A DNA stretch of 19,615 nt from the NCBI GenBank assembly GCA_964551975.1, contig CAZKFI010000040.1:1-19615 (forward strand), written 5' to 3'. Positions 7,501-13,517 of this stretch are shown here, piece by piece. The position numbers were made by a program, and so were the translations under genes. The notes below the pieces were generated by a model, which was not told where the DNA came from, did no database searches, and saw only the letters and a program-made list of their open reading frames with translations. This DNA comes from REEB426 sp964551975. GTDB taxonomy: Bacteria > Actinomycetota > Actinomycetes > S36-B12. The first letter of the stretch is position 1; each line of letters starts with the position of its first letter.

Positions 7501-10309
7501 GCCCATTGCGGGTGGCACAAGCATCACCCTCACGGGCACGAACTTCAGCAACGCCTCTGCCGTGACCATCGGTGGTGTTGCCGTGACGAGTTACTCCGTG
7601 GTGTCCGCAACGAGTATCACCGCTGTGGTTGCAGCTGGAACCGTGGGTCAGAAGGACATCGTGGTGACAACACCGGGCGGCACGGTGACCTCGGTGAATG
7701 CTTACCAATACTTTGCCGTGCCGACTCTGACGTCTGTTTCGCCCACTTCCGGCCTACTGACGGGTGGAACGAGTGTGACATTGACCGGTACAAACTTCAC
7801 CGGTGCTACAGCCGTCACCTTCGGTGGAACGGCTGCCGCAAGTTTTACCGTGAATAGCGCAACTTCGATCACCGCTGTCACCCCAGCTCGTACCGCCGGT
7901 GTCGTGACCGTGGCAGTGACCACGCCAGGTGGATCCGCAAGTCAATCAGCGGCATTCACTTACGCAGAGTCACCAACGATCACCAGCGTGAACCCGGCAT
8001 CAGGCAGCCTTAGTGGTGGACAGACCATCACGATTACGGGCACCAACCTGACCGGCGCAACCGCTGTGAACTTCGGCAGCAATGCCGGAACATCAGTGAC
8101 CGTCGTCAACTCGACGACCATCACGGTTGTGACGCCTGGCGCAGGTTCAGCTGCTGCGGTAACGGTGTCCGTCACCACCCCTGGTGGCACGGGTTCGCTA
8201 CCGAGTGGCTTTATCTACGTCAGTGCGCCGACAGTGTCGACGGTTTCGCCAAACTTGGGTGGATTGGTGGGTGGCACGACGGTCACCCTGACGGGAACGA
8301 ATCTTGCTGGGGCGACGGGTGTGACGATCGGTGGTGTGCCGGCGGCGTTCTCGCCGGTCAATGCCACGACGATCACGGCGACGACGCCGGCCAGTGGTGC
8401 GGCCGGTGCGGTAGACGTGGTGGTGACCACGACCGGTGGTACGGCAACGAAACTCAATGGCTTCACTTACGCCGGACTCCCCACCATTACCGCGGTGACT
8501 CCCACAGGCGGCAATATTGCGGGCGGCACGGCCGTGGTGATTACCGGCACGAACTTCACGGCCGCGACCTCGGTGATCTTCGGTGACACCACTGCCACGT
8601 TCTCGGTGATCAATGCGGGGGAGATCTCCGCCACGAGTCCGGCCAGGGCTGCGGGAACGGTCAAGGTCGAGGTGGTCACTGCCTCGGGTACGGCATCGAA
8701 GACTGATGCATTTACCTACTACGGGACTCCTACGGTCACCTCGGTGACGGCATCAACGGGCCCAATTACCGGTGGAACCACCGTGACGATCACGGGTACG
8801 AATTTCACGGGTGCGACGGGGGTGACGTTTGGTGGCACCGCTGGGATGAGCTTGACCGTGGTGTCATCTCGTGAGCTCACCGTGGTGACACCGGTCAAGC
8901 CGGCAGGACCGGTGACGGTCGCAGTCACAACACCTGGTGGTTCGGGTTCGAAGGTCGCGGGCTTTACCTATGTGTCCGGCCCTACGGTGACAGCGATTTC
9001 GCCGTCCTCAGGACCGCTGGATGGTGGCAATGAGGTGACGATCACCGGTTCCGGGTTTACCGGTGCCACGGCGGTGACGATCGGTGGCGTGGCTGTGACG
9101 ACATTCACCGTGAACTCCGATGTTCAGATCGTGGCTACGGTCCCTGCCGGTGCTGCGGGATCCATGGCGGTCGCGGTCACGGCAGTTGGTGGGACGGGCA
9201 CGCTACCGAGCGGGTACTCCTACGTGGCTGCGCCGACAATCTCTTCGCTGTCGCCTGCTGCCGGAACGACCGCTGGTGGCACCACGGTCACGGTCACCGG
9301 TACGGGGCTGACTGGGACGACAGCGGTGACGTTCGGTGGGGTTGCGGGCACGACAGTGAAGGTGGTGACTGCGAACCAGATCACGGTGGTAACTCCGGCG
9401 GGTAGCGCGGGGGTGGTGGATGTGGCGCTCACCGCAGCTGGCGGGACCGTGAGCCTGGTGTCCGGCTTCACCTATGTGGCCCCCACGACCGGTGGCACGA
9501 GTACGTCTACCTCAACGGTGGCACCGACGGTCTCGGTGGCACCGAATCCGATTCAGCCGGGCACCAACGCTGCTCTGCCGGCGGCGCCAGGCCCGGATGC
9601 CTCGGTCCTCTTGGTGGACGGACAGTCACGGCCGGTGACCGTGACCCGAAACTCCTCGACGCGTATCGCTGAGGTGGTCGGCACCGGCTTCACGCTGAAT
9701 CTCTATGGAACCTCCGCCGGTGGCACGCCGCTGGGATTCAATGCCAACGGTGCCCTGCTGGTCCAGTCGGACCGCTTGGTGAAGGTTGCGGGGACGGGAT
9801 TCCAACCCAACTCCAAGGTGAGCGTGTTTATGTTCTCCACGGCACGCACGTTGGGCACCTTGACCACGAACGCGCAAGGCGCCTTCGATGGATCAGTCGG
9901 CGTACCGCTGGATGTCCTGCCCGGGTCCCATACCGTGCAGGTCAATGGCTACACCACCAGCAATCAGGTCCGATCCATGTCACTGGGTGTTGAGCTACAG
10001 GCAACCGGCACTACAGCTAAGCGCATGATCAGCTTCAAGGGCAGCTCAGCGAAGCTCACGGGCACAGCCAAGAGTCGTCTCGCGGCATTCGCCAACCTCA
10101 TGAATGGGCGTCCCACGATCTACATCGCAGGCTCAGCAGGGGAGGGCCGCAACAACAACACCAAGCTCGCCCAGAAGCGGGTCCGGGTCGTGGCCAAATA
10201 CCTGCGCGGTCTTGGCGTCAAGGGTTCGATTACGTCCAAGCCCTTCAGTGGCGACATCGTCAAGGGCGGCCAGAGCGGCCGGAAGGTAACGATCACAGCG
10301 AACTGGTGA
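4481..10309 (+). CDS. Giant secreted protein: C-type lectin domain, 15 IPT/TIG repeats, OmpA-like C-terminus
   Basis: The protein has 1942 residues from the ATG at 4481, or 1959 if started at 4430. Residues 1-37 form a Sec signal peptide with basic HRR and KARR clusters, a hydrophobic core and an ANA|AVV cleavage site. Residues 38-134 are a beta-rich segment ending in a motif (NVNAALATLTY) familiar from large bacterial adhesins. Ten Ns hide residues 135-138 or an unknown length. Residues about 190-390 are a C-type lectin-like domain: GYLATSTSATENQFI, AWIAGSD, GTWKWMSGPEQGT, then EPN (345-347) and WND (365-367), with four cysteines (224, 254, 324, 332) that could form two disulfides. Residues 408-1667 are 15 TIG repeats. 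A Ser/Thr-rich linker, an unnamed beta-rich domain (GTGFQPNSKVSVFMFS) and an OmpA-like domain (1847-1942) close the protein. Likely role: a long surface stalk presenting a calcium-dependent sugar-binding tip (inferred). No LPXTG or C-terminal membrane anchor is present. Confidence 0.9.
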   Translation: MMAHRRIASKARRALGGLTAIALLAGGMVANSAPANAAVVITPTSTTISVLGGATYQSLNIGASAVSGFGGSDIVLTTITASAGKIKISTVAGLSAVTGYPSGDWTAGASQIAFTGSQTNVNAALATLTYQNAAXXXXGAKPHTRIKALNNNYVGMNPDLSVNKGGKYTQPDGSQAATPVTISTVLGAGTEGGINYSSISYLPETGRFYYGSPVSASSWGAAFCLSRWNFYASGSSTPITSGLGSGYDYNNGACTPRSGYTRQDRTFNGLIGYLATSTSATENQFIFDKVNTAAWIAGSDIVTEGTWKWMSGPEQGTTFWTSACGAGLKGTCSSTGQYNYWNSGEPNQSGDEDGILFVTSPAATWNDAMLSNDQKYIVEFGGAPDSSTPASTPTLSGSTTISVTTVAAPTITTVTPTSGGTSGNTAVTINGTNFTNASAVTFGSTPASSYAVNSSTQIVAYTPASSAGTVNVSVTTPGGGTATKTSAYTYLAPPTITNVSPSAGPTAGGTSITITGTGFTGATSVTVGGVSASFSVVSSTSIQAQTPARPVGSAAVSVTTVGGTATSGLSAYEFLAAPVISTVLPNRGPTTGNTSVTITGSGFTGATAVTFGGVPGSSVTVVSDTQVTVNSPSGSAGTVTVALTAPGGTASLPSAFTYQAAPVITAITPSTSAEAGGQTVTITGSNFTGATAVTFGTTGALSFSVDSDTRITAEVPPKGSMAATVDVVVTATGGTGTKTSAFTYVAGPSVASVSPTSGPTSGGTSITITGTGMGNATSVEFDGVLGTITSNTSTRIQVTTPATVSGPATVTVTNAFGTSGLNDAFTFQPVPTISSVSPNSGPTAGGTTVTITGTDFTGATAVRFGSTSATSFTVNSATSITAVTPVKAAGAVAVDVVTPGGTGTLASGYTYRATPSVTSVSPSAGVPGGGTNVTITGTGLANASSVTFGGVAATIVSTSDTSITATTPAGVGAVTVAVTTTGGTGSKTSAYTYASAPTITGVSPASGPIAGGTSITLTGTNFSNASAVTIGGVAVTSYSVVSATSITAVVAAGTVGQKDIVVTTPGGTVTSVNAYQYFAVPTLTSVSPTSGLLTGGTSVTLTGTNFTGATAVTFGGTAAASFTVNSATSITAVTPARTAGVVTVAVTTPGGSASQSAAFTYAESPTITSVNPASGSLSGGQTITITGTNLTGATAVNFGSNAGTSVTVVNSTTITVVTPGAGSAAAVTVSVTTPGGTGSLPSGFIYVSAPTVSTVSPNLGGLVGGTTVTLTGTNLAGATGVTIGGVPAAFSPVNATTITATTPASGAAGAVDVVVTTTGGTATKLNGFTYAGLPTITAVTPTGGNIAGGTAVVITGTNFTAATSVIFGDTTATFSVINAGEISATSPARAAGTVKVEVVTASGTASKTDAFTYYGTPTVTSVTASTGPITGGTTVTITGTNFTGATGVTFGGTAGMSLTVVSSRELTVVTPVKPAGPVTVAVTTPGGSGSKVAGFTYVSGPTVTAISPSSGPLDGGNEVTITGSGFTGATAVTIGGVAVTTFTVNSDVQIVATVPAGAAGSMAVAVTAVGGTGTLPSGYSYVAAPTISSLSPAAGTTAGGTTVTVTGTGLTGTTAVTFGGVAGTTVKVVTANQITVVTPAGSAGVVDVALTAAGGTVSLVSGFTYVAPTTGGTSTSTSTVAPTVSVAPNPIQPGTNAALPAAPGPDASVLLVDGQSRPVTVTRNSSTRIAEVVGTGFTLNLYGTSAGGTPLGFNANGALLVQSDRLVKVAGTGFQPNSKVSVFMFSTARTLGTLTTNAQGAFDGSVGVPLDVLPGSHTVQVNGYTTSNQVRSMSLGVELQATGTTAKRMISFKGSSAKLTGTAKSRLAAFANLMNGRPTIYIAGSAGEGRNNNTKLAQKRVRVVAKYLRGLGVKGSITSKPFSGDIVKGGQSGRKVTITANW
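4883..4892. other. Assembly gap of 10 Ns inside the second giant gene
   Basis: Ten undetermined bases separate the N-terminal beta-rich segment from the lectin-like domain. The frame stays open on both sides as written, but 10 is a common placeholder length, so the true distance, and any domain hidden there, is unknown. Confidence 0.98.
5040..5630 (+). other. C-type lectin-like domain coding region
   Basis: The domain boundaries are approximate. Order of recognisable blocks: YLPETGRFYYGSPVSASSW, a cysteine-containing insertion, GLIGYLATSTSATENQFI, AWIAGSD, GTWKWMSGPEQGTTFW, a short Cys-bounded loop, YWNSGEPN, TWND and YIVEFGG. EPN plus WND are the calcium-site 2 motifs of C-type lectins; in animal members EPN goes with mannose-type specificity. 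Whether the same specificity holds here is inference. Confidence 0.82.
5702..9481 (+). repeat. Array of 15 IPT/TIG repeat units in the second giant protein
   Basis: The span is 3780 nt for 15 units, exactly 84 residues on average. Unit n+1 here matches unit n of the first protein: unit 4 shares the EAGGQ...DSDTRITAE...PPKG features of unit 3 there, unit 5 the NAFG ending of unit 4, unit 12 the ASGTAS...FTYYG ending of unit 11, and unit 13 the SVTAS opening of unit 12. Confidence 0.9.
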
Positions 10310-10316
10310 TCATGCC

Positions 10317-10322
10317 TAGGAT
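10317..10322 (+). promoter_or_regulatory. Candidate -10 box and overlapping AGGA ribosome site before miaB
   Basis: TAGGAT fits the actinobacterial -10 pattern TANNNT and ends 6 nt before the ATG at 10329, the spacing expected for a leaderless transcript. The same bases contain AGGA (10318-10321), 7 nt before the ATG, which could instead act as a Shine-Dalgarno site on a longer transcript. No good -35 element is seen. Sequence alone does not decide between the two readings. Confidence 0.45.
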
Positions 10323-10328
10323 TGCTCC

Positions 10329-11807
10329 ATGACATCACCAAAGGTGCGCACCTACCAGGTGCGCACCTTTGGTTGTCAGATGAATGTGCACGATTCAGAG
10401 CGTCTTGCCGGAATGCTCGAGGCCGCGGGCTACCAGCCCAGCGGCGAATCTGAGGGTGCCGATGTTGTCGTCCTGAACACCTGTGCGGTCCGTGAAAACG
10501 CTGATAACCGCCTGTACGGCACCCTGGGCCACCTTGCTTCGGCGAAGGCGGCTCGGTCAGGCATGCAGATCGCAGTATGTGGGTGTCTGGCACAAAAGGA
10601 TCGTGACCAGATCCTGCGTAAGGCTCCATGGGTTGATGTTGTTTTTGGTACACATAATCTTGATGCACTGCCGAATCTGCTCGAACGAGCGCGGGTTGAG
10701 CAGCAGGCTCAGATAGAGATAGCCGAAGCCCTTGAGGTATTCCCCTCCACTCTGCCTGCGCGGCGTGATTCTGAAATCTCCGCCTGGGTTTCGATCAGTG
10801 TGGGCTGCTCCAACACCTGCACGTTCTGCATCGTCCCGGCTTTGCGGGGAGCGCAACGTGATCGTCAACCCGAGGCCATCCTTCAGGAGATTCGAACACT
10901 GGTGGCCGATGGCGTCGTGGAAGTGACGCTGCTGGGGCAGAACGTGAATGCGTACGGTATCGACTTGGGCACCCCCGGTGCTTTCGCATCGCTGCTGCGC
11001 TCCTGCGGCAAGGTCGAAGGACTCCAGCGTCTGCGCTTCACGAGCCCACACCCAAGGGATTTCACCGACGATGTCATCGAAGCCATGGCCACGACAGAAG
11101 TTGTCATGCCGCACCTGCACATGCCCCTGCAATCCGGATCCGATGAAGTGTTACGCAGCATGCGACGCTCATATCGGCAGGAGCGCTACTTAGGCATCAT
11201 CGACAGAGTTCGTGCTGCGATGCCCGAGGCGGCCATCACCACGGACATCATCGTGGGCTTCCCGGGCGAAACTGAGCAGGATTTTGAACAGACAATGCAG
11301 GTTGTCGAGGCCGCGCGGTTCTCCTCCGCCTACACGTTCCAGTACTCACCTCGTCCAGGCACCCCTGCTGCCACGATGGATGGACAGGTGCCCAAGGAGG
11401 TCGTGCAGCACCGGTACGAGCGTCTGGTGAGTCGAATCAACGAGATCGCCTGGCAGGAGAATCAAGCTCAGGTGGGTCGGATCGTTGAGGTGCTGGTTCT
11501 GCCGGGTGAGGGCCGCAAGGACTCGGCAACGACGCGTATCTCTGGTCGCGCACGTGATCACCGGCTTGTGCACCTTGGGGGAGTCCACGCCCTTCCGGGG
11601 GATTTGGTAGAGGCGCAAGTAACCTACGCGGCGCCGCACCACTTGATTGCCGACGAGATCCATCGCGTCCATCGCAGCGACCTGCGCACCGCTGACAGTG
11701 ATGGCAGTGATGGCAGCGTTAACGGACAGGTTTCGAGTGGCCGGACCATAGATCCGGCTTCGCAGCCCGTTGTACTGGGTATGCCCACGGTGCGCGCCGT
11801 TACGTGA
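10329..11807 (+). CDS. miaB: tRNA-2-methylthio-N6-dimethylallyladenosine synthase MiaB
   Basis: MiaB is a radical-SAM methylthiotransferase that adds the 2-methylthio group to i6A37 of tRNAs reading U-starting codons. It acts after MiaA, encoded directly downstream. The 492 residues show the N-terminal methylthiotransferase domain with cluster cysteines C16 (GCQMN), C52 (NTCAVRENAD) and C86 (CGCLAQ), the radical-SAM motif C160-x3-C164-x2-C167 (CSNTCTFC), the LLGQNVNAYG and MPLQSGSDEVL blocks, and a TRAM RNA-binding domain (about 375-443). Length is close to that of other actinobacterial MiaB proteins; a low-complexity Ser/Asp/Gly tail (about 450-472) ends it. The usual RGKEKDR-type stretch after the radical-SAM motif reads RGAQRDR here. 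The ATG at 10329 is supported by AGGA at 7 nt and by a TANNNT box. The stop overlaps the GTG of miaA by 4 nt. Confidence 0.96.
   Translation: MTSPKVRTYQVRTFGCQMNVHDSERLAGMLEAAGYQPSGESEGADVVVLNTCAVRENADNRLYGTLGHLASAKAARSGMQIAVCGCLAQKDRDQILRKAPWVDVVFGTHNLDALPNLLERARVEQQAQIEIAEALEVFPSTLPARRDSEISAWVSISVGCSNTCTFCIVPALRGAQRDRQPEAILQEIRTLVADGVVEVTLLGQNVNAYGIDLGTPGAFASLLRSCGKVEGLQRLRFTSPHPRDFTDDVIEAMATTEVVMPHLHMPLQSGSDEVLRSMRRSYRQERYLGIIDRVRAAMPEAAITTDIIVGFPGETEQDFEQTMQVVEAARFSSAYTFQYSPRPGTPAATMDGQVPKEVVQHRYERLVSRINEIAWQENQAQVGRIVEVLVLPGEGRKDSATTRISGRARDHRLVHLGGVHALPGDLVEAQVTYAAPHHLIADEIHRVHRSDLRTADSDGSDGSVNGQVSSGRTIDPASQPVVLGMPTVRAVT
10337..10373 (+). promoter_or_regulatory. Perfect 17-bp inverted repeat at the start of miaB
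   Basis: Arms ACCAAAGGTGCGCACCT (10337-10353) and AGGTGCGCACCTTTGGT (10357-10373) pair perfectly around a 3-nt loop (ACC). The 12-mer AGGTGCGCACCT inside each arm is itself a palindrome, so the site is also two direct palindromes with centres 15 bp apart. It starts 8 nt after the A of the miaB ATG and codes for residues 3-15. It could be an mRNA hairpin limiting translation, a tandem operator, or part of a terminator for the upstream genes; there is no T-tract after it. The structure is certain, its function is not. Confidence 0.6.
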
Positions 11808-12715
11808 GTCAGCCAGTCCTGGCCATAGTTGGTCCCACGGCTACGGGCAAGACTGCACTGGCCGTGTCGGTAGCCGAGCGCCTGGGCGGCGAGATCGTCG
11901 GCACAGACTCAATGCAGGCGTATCAGGGGATGATCATCGGCACTGCCTCCCCTACGCAGCGGGAACTGCGTGGAATACCGCACCACATGCTGCAGGTCTG
12001 GCCGATTGCCCAGACGGTCACGGTCTTGGAATTCCAGCAGCGGGCACGTGAGTGCATCGCTGACATCCAAGGGCGAAACAAACCAGTAATCGTCGTGGGT
12101 GGATCTGGGCTCTACGTCAGTGCGGTGCTTGACGACCTGCGGTTTCCACCTACTGACCCGGCAGTGCGAGGGCGGTTTGAGTCGGAGCTTGCCAGGTTGG
12201 GCCCAGCGGCAATGCATGCTCAGTTGCAGGCAATCGATCCGGCAGCTGCTGCAGCCATTGATCCGGCCAATGGGCGTCGAATTGTTCGGGCCCTGGAAGT
12301 CAATGCCATAACGCAAGCCCCGTTTGTGGCTCGATTACCTCCACCCACCCCAGTCATCCCCGCACTGCGCATAGGCCTCGAGATTGATCGCCCAACCCTG
12401 GACGCGCGCATCGCGGCACGAGTAGAAGCCATGTGGGCGCAAGGATTCGTTGCGGAGGTGGAGGAACTTCGAGCAGCAGGCCTTGCAGACGCGGTGACCG
12501 CATCGCGGGCACTGGGGTATCAGCAGATTCTCAGTGCGCTCAAGGGTGAGTGCAGTCAAGAGGAGGCTCAACGCGCGACGATCGATGCCACCTGCCGATT
12601 CGCGCGGCGCCAGCAGCGCTGGTTCGCACGCGATGAGCGCATCACCTGGATGCCCTACGACACCGAAGGTCTGGTTGACAGGGCTTGTGAACTCTCGTCG
12701 AGTATCTCGACGTAA
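11804..12715 (+). CDS. miaA: tRNA dimethylallyltransferase MiaA
   Basis: MiaA transfers the dimethylallyl group from dimethylallyl diphosphate to N6 of A37 in tRNAs reading U-starting codons, giving the substrate of MiaB. The 303 residues are the normal family length. Visible motifs are the P-loop GPTATGKT (10-17), GTDSMQAYQGM with the catalytic-region Asp, GTASPT, GGSGLYV, NGRRIVRALEV, SRALGYQQI and the C-terminal tRNA-contacting FARRQQRWF. The GTG start overlaps the miaB stop (GTGA, 11804-11807), so translation is probably coupled; no separate ribosome site is seen. The last 61 bp overlap, on the opposite strand, the 3' end of the deacetylase gene. Confidence 0.96.
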   Translation: MSQPVLAIVGPTATGKTALAVSVAERLGGEIVGTDSMQAYQGMIIGTASPTQRELRGIPHHMLQVWPIAQTVTVLEFQQRARECIADIQGRNKPVIVVGGSGLYVSAVLDDLRFPPTDPAVRGRFESELARLGPAAMHAQLQAIDPAAAAAIDPANGRRIVRALEVNAITQAPFVARLPPPTPVIPALRIGLEIDRPTLDARIAARVEAMWAQGFVAEVEELRAAGLADAVTASRALGYQQILSALKGECSQEEAQRATIDATCRFARRQQRWFARDERITWMPYDTEGLVDRACELSSSIST

Positions 12716-13452
12716 TACTCCGTGCCGAGGAGCAAGCCCATGACCGGGGTAGGTAGCCAGGTGAGCGCAGCGAGAGTTCGAAGACTTCCGTCAGCGGTGG
12801 CCTGAGAGGCATGCGCCCGAAGCGCCGCGCGTTTGGCCGACAATTGGCGACGCACATTCACTCGATGCGTGATGGACGCGCGTGGTGTCCAGGCACGATC
12901 AAACTCGGTCGGATCGAAGGAATCGGGGGTGAGTCGCAGGCGCGTGGCTAGGTGCACAGCGTTGGCTATGGGCTCACGGGGGAGGGTCGCTTCAAACAGT
13001 CGGGGCCGATGCGTGGCTGCTGCCGCAGCGAGCCTGGTGCAGCGGTGGACCTGCAGGTGGTCTGGATGCCCATAACCGCCTGAGGGGTCGTAGCCGACGA
13101 GGACCTCTGCCTGCTCTTCGTCGAGTATGTGGGCAATTCGTGTGGCGATCTGGGTCGGGTCCTGATGAGCGAAACCTTCGGGGTGTTCGCCCCGAAGGCC
13201 GGAATCGGCATATCCGAGCCACTCCAGGCGTGCAACACCCAAATGTGCAGCTGCGTCGTGCAGTTCCGCGAGGCGGCGCTCACCAAGATCAGGGCGCAGG
13301 TGATCCGCAGTCAGCCCTGCGGCCCCATCGGTTGCTGTAACGAGGACCACGCGTTGACCGTCAGCGGCTGCACGCGCCATCGTGCCTGCGGTGAGCAGAG
13401 CTTCATCGTCAGGATGAGCATGCACGAAGACGATCGTCTTGGCGCTGCGCAT
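12655..13452 (-). CDS. PIG-L/LmbE family zinc-dependent N-deacetylase
   Basis: The family removes N-acetyl groups from GlcNAc-type sugars, or cleaves related amides, in glycolipid, mycothiol and antibiotic pathways. The 265 residues show HAHPDDE near the start (H13, D15, D16) and GYGHPDH (H129, H132). By comparison with MshB, H13, D16 and H132 are the expected zinc ligands and D15 the general base. WLGYADSG is another family block. No signal peptide is visible, so the enzyme should be cytosolic. I chose the ATG at 13450-13452 because AAGGA lies 7 nt upstream and because the longer frame (start 13533) would run into the divergent glycosyltransferase gene. The substrate is unknown: MshB and Mca are relatives, but nothing here proves a mycothiol role. 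The 3' end overlaps miaA tail to tail. Confidence 0.88.
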   Translation of the reverse strand: MRSAKTIVFVHAHPDDEALLTAGTMARAAADGQRVVLVTATDGAAGLTADHLRPDLGERRLAELHDAAAHLGVARLEWLGYADSGLRGEHPEGFAHQDPTQIATRIAHILDEEQAEVLVGYDPSGGYGHPDHLQVHRCTRLAAAAATHRPRLFEATLPREPIANAVHLATRLRLTPDSFDPTEFDRAWTPRASITHRVNVRRQLSAKRAALRAHASQATADGSLRTLAALTWLPTPVMGLLLGTEYYVEILDESSQALSTRPSVS

Positions 13453-13459
13453 ACCCCCA

Positions 13460-13464
13460 TCCTT
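13460..13464 (-). promoter_or_regulatory. Ribosome binding site of the PIG-L deacetylase
   Basis: Read on the minus strand, AAGGA lies 7 nt before the ATG at 13452. It decides the start against the in-frame candidate 27 codons upstream. Confidence 0.65.
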
Positions 13465-13483
13465 GCCCACCGGATCTCCCGAA

Positions 13484-13511
13484 CTGACCATTGGGGCGGG
13501 TGCCGTAGCGT
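13484..13511 (+). promoter_or_regulatory. Candidate promoter of the glycosyltransferase gene
   Basis: CTGACC (13484-13489, four of six matches to TTGACA), a 16-bp spacer and TAGCGT (13506-13511) form a plausible sigma-A type promoter. The -10 box ends 6 nt before the GTG at 13518, so transcription should start at or next to the start codon (leaderless). No Shine-Dalgarno site is seen for this gene, which agrees. The element lies in the 65-bp region between two divergent genes. Confidence 0.5.
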
Positions 13512-13517
13512 CCTGTC

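Noticed and set aside
554..9471. Many open frames of 70-170 codons on the minus strand across both TIG arrays
   Set aside because: They repeat with the period of the TIG units and have the Ala/Val/Pro-rich make-up expected of the complement of Thr/Gly/Val codons. No family motif or ribosome site was seen.
72..9481. Possible CRISPR or satellite DNA because of the regular repetition
   Set aside because: The 252-nt period is coding, units are divergent in DNA, and there are no short identical repeats with unique spacers.
10337..10373. Intrinsic terminator for the giant genes
   Set aside because: The stem is strong but is followed by TGTCAGATG, not a T-tract, and it lies inside the miaB coding region. 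I keep it as a structure of unknown role.
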